From assembly GCA_036346375.1 (NCBI GenBank), contig CM070502.1, forward strand, positions 25,142,114 to 25,206,113: a stretch of DNA of 64,000 nucleotides, written 5' to 3'. The translations under genes and the position numbers were made by a program. The notes under the pieces were generated by a model that saw only the letters and a list, made by a program, of their open reading frames with translations, was not told the DNA's origin and searched no databases. Shown in pieces: positions 55,465-64,000 of the stretch. Position 1 is the stretch's first letter; each line of letters opens with the position of its first letter. The DNA is from Guadua angustifolia (taxonomy: Eukaryota; Streptophyta; Magnoliopsida; Poales; Poaceae).

Positions 55465-55803
55465 CCTAAGCCTGCACAAAACAATTCAAATATAATGCTT
55501 AGGAGAAATAACAATAGCAAAACATTTGCTAGATATACTAGATCCTCTAAGCCAATGCATAATTCTAATTATCATATGCTTAGAAGAGATCAAACTAGAA
55601 ATAGTTTTGCAAAATATCATTGTCCTCCTAAGTCCTCTCACTTAAATCAAAATACTTTGCTTAGGAGGAATAATTATCGCAAAACTATTCCTAGTCATGT
55701 TAGTCATTTCAATAATATTAAAATTAGAGCCATTTGGGTTCCTAAAACTCTTGTGACTAACATTGTTGGACCCAACAAGGATTGGGTACCAAAAAGTGCC
55801 TAA
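55465..55803 (+). pseudogene. SIRE-like gag linker, C-terminal part
   Basis: Resumes the gag-side ORF after the CACTA. It holds imperfect repeats of an LRRNNN..FAKY..PPKS theme (MLRRNNNSKTFARY, MLRRDQTRNSFAKY, LLRRNNYRK) and ends in IRAIWVPKTLVTNIVGPNKD then VPKSA and a stop. The xIWVPK...GP...WVPK ending is known from the segment between gag and protease of SIRE elements. Here it ends the coding region, and pol does not follow. Confidence 0.78.
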
Positions 55804-58800
55804 AAGATTTGTAGGCATTTGGAGATGCATTGGACACTTGGCTTCATAAAAAAATGAAGACTTCATCAAATTGCAAAATGGAGCCAAGCATGAGGATGAT
55901 CACTTCAATCTTGAGTCAATGCCATCTCGGGTAACAAGTATTTAAATTGATTCTTATAGTTTATAGCCTTGTGTAGGTTATATTGTATTATTCACGAAAA
56001 TCAATTTGAATTGCTTGTTCATACGCTTGCTCATGCTTATTAGTTGTTTTGATTGCAATCTTGAGCAAGTTTGGGATAGTGGCACATTAAGGGGGAGTGC
56101 TAAATCATAATCATGTATATCACATCCCTATGTGTGCCCAAATTAATTATGTGCAAATATTAAGTTTTCAAAATTGAGCCGTTTAGCCAAAAGTGAAAAA
56201 TCTTAGTAACTATTACTAATCTTGTGAAAAACTAGTTGAAAAATATATACAAATATTTTCGAAATGTTTTCCAATGGTTTTAGCTTTACAAAAACTAGTT
56301 TCAAAAGAAAATATGTTTTTTAGCCCAAAAACTAGTTACTAGTATCTTGTTTTGGCTTTAAATTTATAATCTTCATAGAATAAATTGTAAAATGATTTTG
56401 AATATAGCTCCAAAATTAAAAACATAGAGTTGGTCATACTTAACAATTCTCGTATTCAAAAGATTTTCAAAAGACTAATCTATCAAAAGTTATTTGATTT
56501 TGAAACTCACCCAAAAACTATGCTTGACCTATATTAGTCACATTCTAACACATTGTGAGTTTCACCTCTTGGACCAGATTCTTAGCCATATCTTGGTTCG
56601 AATCGGTATTTCAAACTCATACATACCAATTCCAATCAAATATCTTCTTATTTGCTTCATTTGATACTTTTTGGAATGATTTGAAAATCATATGCATTCA
56701 TATTCTTCATACGAGCCTCTTTGGTTAAAAGTCAAAATTACTGTTTAAAAGGCCCATATTTGTGAAAATCTTTATAAAAGTTCTTAAATATGTATTTCAA
56801 ATGTTTTGCAATGCTTTCGGAGTAAAAAATTCCTATTTTAGAAACAAAATAGCAAATTTGGCCTCAAATGGATCTTATATGATCTTGTTTTTGAATTAAA
56901 TGAAATATTTTCATAAGTTAAAATCTATTGAGTTTTTGAAAAAGTGGTCAATACAAAACTCGTAGAGTTGGTTATTTCAAGTATTTCATTAGTTAAAAGT
57001 TTTTCAAAACGACCAACCGTTCAAAAGTTATAGCTATTTGAATTTGGCCAAAATCCATCATTTGACCCAAAATGACCTATTCTTGCATTTTGCGAGTTTT
57101 GCAATTTGAGTTGTATTTCTTTATTATTCTTGGCTTGAAATATTATTTCTAACTCATACAAAGCCATGAAATTTCAAATCTCCATAAATTTCAATTCGGA
57201 TTGCGTTTTGAGCATTCGATGCAAATTGAACCTCTCTTTATGCCTACAAAGCGCAATCTGCCATATTTTTTGAAAGAAATATCCTTTTAAGGAAATTATT
57301 TTTGAGAAACATTATAAATAGTCCAAAGTTTTGGCTTTTCTTCTCTTTGAGTAAAAATCATGCCTACAAAGCAAAATTTGGCATATCTTTTGATTGGAGA
57401 CTCCTTTTTGGATAATTCTTTTTGGAAAAGTTTCTTAGAAGTCTAAATTATGTTTTTGCACAATTTTAAATAATTTCAACTTAATTTTCAATAGTTATGG
57501 CTTTTTTCTCTCTTTGATCAAATGCTGAAAATTCAGAGTTTTGCATGATTTTGAGCTGATTTGTGATTTTTGTATCTCCAAATTAGAGCATAATTTGAGG
57601 GGATCATCTTTGTAAGAATTCATTCTCAATAGTTGGTCTATAATACAAAATTTTATTATATTTTTTAGACCTCGTTTGAGCAGTTTTTCAGCCCTCTTTT
57701 GAAGCCTAAATGAATTGTCAAAATCTGAAAACCTGAAATTTCAGTTTGTGAAACCCTTGTGGTTTCCATATGTTCAAAGTGGTTTTAAGTTAAAAGAACC
57801 TCTCAAAATAAAACTTGAGCATGTTTAAATGTATTACCTCCATGATTTACTTTAGAATCCTTTTGGAGCATTGTTTAATCAAGTTTTGCATATTTGGAAA
57901 ATGCTCTCTTTTTGGCTATGTCATGGTATAAAGTTGATCTTTAATAGACATAGTTTTAATCTTTGAGGAAAATGAGCTTACCTTAAAACAAATGTCAATG
58001 CATTTCTCAAAAGTGGTATCCTCATGCAAAATGATCTTTTACAAGTGGTATCATGGATTTTATTGCTTTTTTCTTCTAGTGATATCCTTGATTATTTGAA
58101 TTTCTTTTAAGTGGTTTCATGGAATTAGATTATTTCCTACAAGTGGTATTTCATTGCCTCCTTGTAGCATTGCTCCGATACCCAAATTCTTGATTAAGAA
58201 TTTCCTCTCAAGTTAAAATTGTAAGTTCAATCGCCTAAGATTTCTCTGTGTGAGAGTCTTTATGAATTGAAATACATAAAGAGGAAAATCTCTAGTTGAG
58301 CATTGTTTTCAAGAGAAATTGGAGAATGCTTATTTCCTTTGAATCTTGAAGCAAAGCCCTTGAGATAGATTTTAAAGTGATATCTAGTTTCTCAAGTGGT
58401 ATTTATTCTTTTGGATTCCTCTTTATCCCAATTAGGCAAATTATTGGATTCTTCAAAAGAATCGTGTTGAAAATTTGCAAAGCTAAATAAAATGAGGAGT
58501 GAGTTATTTGAATGCATTTCAAATAACCCGTGTGATACCCTTACTTCGCTTTTTATGCTTATCTTTACATGTGGTATCCATACTTCAAATAAACCATTTC
58601 ATGCCAAATAAAAACTTGTTTTACTTCTTGAATGACCTTTCATTTTCATTTGGCATAAACTCTTTCAATTCCTTGCCAAGGTCATAAGTGTTCATTTCTA
58701 ATTCTTACATGAGCTTCTTTGAAAAGGATGGTTAAATACCAAAAGCGGAAGAATGCTTATTTAAAGGGGGAGAATGTTTTTCAAGATAATCCTCTTAGAT

Positions 58801-59000
58801 GGTTTCTCCATTTTTGGTGTTTAATGCCAAAAGGGGGAGAATTAGGAGCTTAATATATCATTTGGCTTAAAAAGGGAGCTTAATATGATTAAGGGGGAGA
58901 ATTGATTTTCTCATATGCATTCAAATAGCTTAAATTCTCTCGATATGTTAGTTTTAATCCAAATGTGCTTATTAAACTTGGATTTGTCATTAATCATCAA
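55804..59000 (+). other. AT-rich non-coding interior of SIRE-type element
   Basis: 3.2 kb with no protease, integrase, RT or RNase H motif in any frame. The longest frame is 62 codons. It contains a diverged ~120-bp tandem duplication (57240-57480, both halves starting TGCCTACAAAGC) and a cluster of AAGTGGTATC-like motifs (58010-58580). GGGGGAGA phrases near 58765, 58835 and 58890 resemble extra polypurine tracts. Confidence 0.7.
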
Positions 59001-59011
59001 AAAGGGGGAGA
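59001..59011 (+). other. Polypurine tract of SIRE-type element
   Basis: AAAGGGGGAGA followed by TTGTAAATTCAACC, the 3' LTR start. Confidence 0.85.
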
Positions 59012-59012
59012 T

Positions 59013-62000
59013 TGTAAATTCAACCTTCATTAGTTATGGTTTTGGTGTTAATGACAAATCTAATATTGAGATTATCCATTAATGTGATTTTGTTATTAAT
59101 GACAAATCTTATATCGAGACTAACTTGTTTATTTAGAATATCTTTGATTAGTCTCATCACATTGAAAAATGGAAAACCCAAGGTATGTGTGCGTATTTAT
59201 CTTAGTATTAGTTGCATACTTTGGAGTCAAGTTAATATATGAATGTTCCCATTATATTAACCACAAACGTGCATCATGTTTCCCAATCCACACATTACAT
59301 GGATGCACATACTTAGGGGGAGTTTATAGTTTTAACTTGAAAGTCTCTTTGTATTGATCTAATTCTTATTGACACATATAAGGATCAAGACAAAGAAACT
59401 AAATCCTTGAGTATATATTTGAATTGCCTAGTTATAAGTATACTCATGATAATATAGGATATACTCCAATATGATCAAATTGAATATGTGCATATTATCT
59501 TCAAGTCAATTGTATATTTATGCACATATACATGTGGAGTTTATTCTATAGTTAATGATTTAGAGTAATGATCATTTCCATATAATTTACATATAATGGA
59601 TCGTTATTTTCATCAACATGAGTATATGAAAACTTGTGTAGTTAATATATACTCATGTCAATTTAAATGATAATTTAAATTGAGTTCATTTGTCTTATTA
59701 ATAATTAAAGAACATTTCATCATGTGTTGATGGTGTTTCTTGATCAATTAAGGATAAATGAATAGTTCTTAAGTATAATGAAGCATGAGTTGCATTATTG
59801 TACTTAAGACACAATTAAATCATTCAAATTGATTTAGGTTGTGCTCAATTGATATAAAGGCATCCATTATGTGTTAAGGGAGTGCAAGAGATAATTGAGA
59901 CAACCGTGCATCTTGGACTAACTATTTTATGAGTTGTGATTGAGTTAGGTCCAAAGATGAATGAGATGATTGAGAACGGGATAAAAACGGCATCATGAGG
60001 TGATGGGCGTCAAGAGAAGATCCCGAAGACAAAGAGAAGAATCGAGTGATGATCTCGGGGGAGTATCAAAGTGATGATCGTAAAGACCCCAAAAGGGATT
60101 GCTTGCGTGTGGCGGCAAAGGTATAACTAGATAGGCTAAGGACTTTGTAGTCTTTGAGTCTAGTTTTTATCGCCGTACTATTAAGAGGGGTTGTTTCCTA
60201 GCTTGAGCTTCATCATGTGTTGGTGATCTCAATCCGCGTTCACTCGAGCTCAAATCATCTGGATTTGGTTTTTGCATGAGGGTTAACCATTTGGCATGTG
60301 TTGCAAATGGGTTAAACTTATGTTTGGTTGTTGTTGGTTTATGCTTTGATTTGCATGTGTTACAAATAGGATAAGCTATTGCGTTGGCTTTTGCGTGATG
60401 TTCATTTTTGCATGTGTTGCAAATGTTGAAGCTTCATGCGTTGGTACAAAACAATCTTTCAAAAACCGTGTGGTTGCTTGGAGCTAAGTTTTGCATGTGT
60501 TGCAAAAGGAGAGAGCTCAAGCACGATTTGGTGTTTGTATGTTTGTATGGAGCTAGAGGCTTGCATGTGTTGCAAGTAGAGAGCTCATACGTTGGTGTTG
60601 GTTTTAGTGTGAAGTTTGATTTGTGGTTGCATGGAACTAGAGAATTGCATGTGTTGCAATTAGAGAGTTCATGCACTCTGATTTGATGTTTATGGAGTTG
60701 CTTGGAGCTAGACTTTTGCATGTGTTGCAAAGAGTAGTGCTCAAGCATGAAATATGTTTAATGTGTTATTTGCAAGTTCACAGCGAATAAACCGAGGTTT
60801 ATGAGTCCGAATTCGAGAGCATGTGAGTAGGGCTTGCAACGGTGTGGGCAAGTTGACTGGTCTCGTGTTGACCTTCACATGGCTAGGGGATTAATCTCAT
60901 AAACTCGAGTTTGATTTGCTTAATACGTGTTGCAAATAGATTTTGAGTTGATTGCAAAATGTGTTTTTGCAATTGTGGTTGAGATTCTTTGAGCATGAGC
61001 TAAGTTGGTGCAAATGTGTTTTGCACAAGTGTATGATCATGTGTTGATCATCTAGTGGCTCAAAGAATAGCTTTGGTTTTTGGAGAAATGATTTTTCGTG
61101 TTGAAATCGTGTTTTCTCAGTGAGGCCGGCACTACCACTAGGTGCGGACCGCAAATGCGGTACTACCGCAGGTTTGCCGCCGGTAGCTATTTTCCAGTGC
61201 GCATGTCTTCTGAAGAGGCTGAGGCCGGCACTACCGCTCGGTGGGAGCGGTAGTACCGCAAATGCGGTACTACCGGCCCTCAGAGGGCAGTAGTACAGGA
61301 AATATGGCCGTTGGGCCGACCGTTGGAGTGAGAGCGGTACTACCGGCCCTTAGAGGACGGTAGTACCGCTCTTTTGCTGTTTCGCCCGTTTTGAGCCCCC
61401 AACGGCTAGTTTTTTTGGTGGGGCTATAAATATACCCCTTGGGGGGATTGGGCATGGTGTTGTTGCTGTGTGGGAGGTGTGTGCATGTGTTGCTCTCCTC
61501 CCTTTGCTTCTTGAGCTTAAGTGTGAGCACTAATTGCATGTGTTGCAATTAGAGAGTGGTTTGAGAGCCTCTTGTGCCTGTGTTGCACTTGAGGGAGGCC
61601 TTGGTGCATGTGTTGCACGAGGTGATCACCGGGAGCGCATTCGTTGTGCTCGGTGAAGTTCAAGCAAGGAGCGGCTTGTTACTCTTGGAGGTTGCCGACT
61701 TCTAGACGGCGTAGGCGTCGTGCGCGGGAGCTCTCAAGGATTGTGAGAAGCCCCGGCGAAGTTTGTGAAGGTTCGGGTTGAGTCTACGCGAAAGTGTGAA
61801 AAACCACGACTAGTGGAAAGAGGCGGGTGCTCGAGCGGGAGCCAGTCCAAGTGGTTGGGCTTGCCTCAACGTGGACTAGGGGAGACCGGCAAGTCTCCGA
61901 ACACCACGGAAAAATATCGGTTGTCTCTTTTACTTTCAAATATTTACATTCATTGTATATTGTTCAATTGCTTGATTGTAATTAGAATTGCTTAGTATTA

Positions 62001-62223
62001 ATTGATTGTCCAATTTAGCAATTCTAGTATAGAGACTTAATTTAGTTAGTGCACTAGTGAGCCTAGTTGATTTAGGCTTTAATTGTCAAAACCCTTTATC
62101 GCTTCCGCATATATCTTTGATTAGGTTTTGACTTAGGGGTGTATTAGAGCGAATTGTTTAGTGAGCGATCGAATTTCGTAAAACGCCTATTCACCCCCCT
62201 CTAGGCGCATCCTCGACCCTACA
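59013..62223 (+). repeat. SIRE-type 3' LTR
   Basis: 3211 bp, nearly identical to the 5' LTR, including seven GCATGTGTTGCAA-type repeats (60294-60730, one mutated to GCATGTGTTACAA), hairpins (61247-61276), and the TATA box at 61424-61433. Ends CGACCCTACA, then ACGCC. Confidence 0.9.
61247..61276. repeat. Hairpin in SIRE-type 3' LTR
   Basis: GCGGTAGTACCGC, loop AAAT, GCGGTACTACCGG: the same structure as 40945-40974 with only the closing base pair changed. It sits at the second hairpin position, which is decayed in the 5' LTR, while the first position is partly deleted here (61141-61165). Confidence 0.78.
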
Positions 62224-62228
62224 ACGCC
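62224..62228. repeat. Target site duplication, SIRE-type element right
   Basis: ACGCC; pairs with ACGTC at 38811-38815. Confidence 0.72.
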
Positions 62229-62910
62229 CACGCCTGTTGTTAAACCGCTTGCTATCACCTCTTTCATCTCCTTCAACCGCAACACCTGCTCGTTACGGAA
62301 TTGATACCCTTGCTCTTTATGGGACTGATACCCCCTCAGTAGTTCCTCATGAGTCTTGAGCGAGCCAGTGATTTTCTTGATTTTCATGTTCTCCAAATCA
62401 GTGGAGTACATGAGCGTGGTGATGACAGGCACAAACTTTTCTGGTAGCACGCGTAGGTACTTCTTCACTGCCACAGATTCCTCCATCCTGCTACTGAGAG
62501 AAGTAATCTGATTATACAATGAAGTAAGCTTACTGCAAACTCGTCCACTGATTGGATTTCTCCTATCTGGAAATTCTCAAACTCGTTCTGTAGATTTTAT
62601 AGTTGCACCTCCTCCACGCAACTCTCACGTGCATCTTCTGAAGTGTTAGTCATGCTTCACGTGTTGTCTCCTTTTCGATGAGCTGATGCATCATCGAATC
62701 TGGTACCGCTTGATAGACCGCAGTAAGTGCAGCCTGATCTATCCTGTTATCTTCCTCAGCTTTGTCTTTTGGATCGACTACACCCTAAACACTGTGGGCG
62801 CATAAGATTGCCTTCATCTTCATTATCTATATTGGATAATTATCGATCATCAGGAGAGGGTTTTGGGGAGATATAGACCCACTCTGAGTCTTCGTCTTGT
62901 CGCCCATAAT
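62229..62910 (-). pseudogene. Copia gag (UBN2), first half, minus strand
   Basis: The start is near 62907 (MGDKTKTQSGSISPQNPLL). Gag continues with DQAALTAVYQAVPDSMMHQL in one frame and, in frame 62519-62187, MYNQITSLSSRMEESVAVKK, YLRVLPEKFVPVITTLMYST and SLKTHEELLRGYQSHKEQ. This is a UBN2-type Copia capsid. Frame changes near 62640 and 62520 break it. The coding sequence runs into the SIRE-type LTR at 62223 and resumes at 38815. Confidence 0.82.
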
Positions 62911-64000
62911 TTCCAAGTACTAGAAAGCGTCACGTTGCTCTTGTTTTTCTTCTGGTACAGCAGCCTGCTCCAAGCCTTGTTCAGTACGCGTGAACTCCTT
63001 CGCACAGCCTCGCCTGCGTACACGAAATAGGCCATCCTCTCCCGAGTCGCCTACACACGCACTCACCTGGTGCCTCTGCGCCTTCACGACGCCTGTGCTA
63101 CTCCGGAATCACTGCTCTCACGCGGCGACTCCTGCTGAGCACTTCTCCACGCACTGTGGTAAACGCGCTTTTGCTCCTGCAGCCGCACCATGCTTCTTGT
63201 TTCTTCTTTGCTGCAGTCGCGATCCGTGTTGCCTCCTGACACACACCGGCTTTGCTGTGATTTCACTATTTCAGGAGATCAAGTCCAAGACCGACTTGAA
63301 TATTGAGTCGCCGAGAATGCCACACTGAGCCGACCAAAAATCTTCTATTTTGCGCCGTCCGACGATCGCTGCCTTAACACACAGTGGTTTTGCTGCTCTT
63401 GTTGATTTTTCTTTTCTTTGCGGCTCTTTCTTGCTAGCACCAGGAGTTTCTATTGCTTCGTGTCTTTTCTTGTACTGTAGACGAGGCTATATTGCTCTCT
63501 TCTCTCACCAGCTGTATTGCGTGGCTAGCAAAACCAGGAGGGAGCTTCAATGCTGCAGCGCTTTGATCGCCCTTGTACGTGATCCGGCCGCACGAAGCTT
63601 CTGCTCGGCACAATCGCTGCTTTTTGCGTTGCGCATGACCAGCGCGGGGAGGTGGGCGAGGGCGGAGCGGGGAGGTGGAAGAGGAAGGAGGCGGAGAGAG
63701 GGAGGCGGCGGGGAGGTGAAAGGGGGAGGAGGCGAGGAGTGGGAGGCGGCGAGTAGGTGTTTCGCTTGGCCGTGGCCGGCATCGTGGGTAACGAACGCGA
63801 CGATCCGTCGTTCGCGGGATAGTTGGGGAGTTCGGGGAGGGAGTAGCCGGTGGAGAAGGTGGATGTAGCGGACGGTTTGCTTGCTGGCTTGTTTGCTTCC
63901 CTCCTCCGACGGTTATACCGAGTCAGCAAGCAAAGGTCTTCCAAATAAAATGCTAGTACTCTCTTTCATTGGGTTAAAAAAAATGAAGGCACTGTTACAT
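62911..64000 (-). other. 5' region of minus-strand Copia and right edge
   Basis: By position it should contain the leader and 5' LTR of the minus-strand Copia, but I could not define LTR ends or a primer site. A purine-rich, G-run-dense tract occupies 63640-63760. Frames such as 63350-63868 plus are Arg/Gly-rich products of that tract. The last 100 bases are AT-richer. Confidence 0.35.

Larger units (their letters stand above)
38816..62223 (+). mobile_element. SIRE-type Copia derivative with partial gag and no pol (TR-GAG-like)
   Basis: LTRs are 38816-42005 (3190 bp) and 59013-62223 (3211 bp), TGTAA(G/A)TTCAACC to GACCCTACA. A perfect initiator-Met primer site follows the 5' LTR and an AAAGGGGGAGA polypurine tract precedes the 3' LTR. 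The interior without the nested CACTA is about 5.0 kb: a partial SIRE-like gag with zinc knuckle and linker (42066-43465, 55465-55803), then 3.2 kb of AT-rich sequence with no protease, integrase, RT or RNase H. Elements of this design have been called TR-GAG. Movement would need pol from a related SIRE element. Confidence 0.83.
37252..62910 (-). mobile_element. Minus-strand Copia element, pol-deficient, split by SIRE-type element
   Basis: Gag is at 62910-62229 and continues, after a 23.4-kb insertion, with zinc knuckles and protease at 38815-38199 and a pre-integrase-like segment to 37945. The two halves meet at a 5-bp duplication (ACGTC/ACGCC) inside a Gly/Arg-rich linker. No integrase core, reverse transcriptase or RNase H is found between the pre-integrase segment and the left end, so this copy has an internal deletion. 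The outer ends are uncertain. Confidence 0.68.

Noticed and set aside
63084..63944. Possible host genes at the right edge
   Set aside because: Frames are short or low complexity and conflict between strands. The neighbouring recognisable coding sequence is Copia gag.
1..64000. tRNA, rRNA or bacterial-type operon features
   Set aside because: No cloverleaf-like or rRNA-like sequence was recognised by eye, and ribosome-binding sites or operators are not meaningful in this eukaryotic repeat DNA. A tRNAscan-type search was not possible here.

Overview
The window looks like intergenic DNA from a large plant genome, most probably a grass. Every recognisable coding block belongs to a transposable element (TE), and I see no convincing host gene, rRNA, tRNA or CRISPR. 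The case for a grass rests on G-box-rich Gypsy LTRs, a BARE/Angela-type Copia, a SIRE-type Copia and an En/Spm CACTA element carrying transposase_21, DUF4218, DUF4216 and transposase_24 modules. The species cannot be named from this sequence.

Left block (1-17.1 kb). A Copia 3' end and a broken LTR (1-~1365) come first. They are followed by a full-length Gypsy element of the Tat/RIRE2 type (2026-13867), with 5-bp target duplications ATAGT on both sides, a degraded gag-pol and an antisense ORF region before its 3' LTR. A poorly understood 3.3-kb stretch (13873-17140) follows.

Central nest (17.1-36.6 kb), three levels deep. An Angela/BARE-type Copia (17143-36639, left part missing) is split inside its pol by a large LTR element with ~4.15-kb LTRs and only ~1.25 kb of non-coding interior (18780-34662, TSD CCCGA/CCTGA). 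The 5' LTR of that element is split in turn by a 6.3-kb Copia element (19673-25970, perfect TSD CTCTT). The sister LTR still carries the empty site.

Right nest (37.2-64 kb), also three levels deep. A minus-strand Copia (gag at 62.2-62.9 kb, zinc knuckles and protease at 38.0-38.8 kb, no recognisable polymerase) is split by a SIRE-type element with 3.2-kb LTRs and a partial gag but no pol (38816-62223, TSD ACGTC/ACGCC). That element is split by a 12-kb CACTA transposon (43466-55461, 13-bp TIRs, TSD ACT) encoding TNP2-like and TNPA-like proteins on the minus strand.

Almost every TE reading frame is broken by 1-few-base indels, even between copies that are otherwise nearly identical. This fits old decay, uncorrected long-read assembly error, or both. 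Two of the six larger elements carry little or no pol and would depend on partners for movement. The interesting non-coding structure lies in the LTRs: G-box minisatellites, an array of a GCATGTGTTGCAA motif, strong hairpins just upstream of a TATA box, and primer-site-like repeats in a pol-less element.
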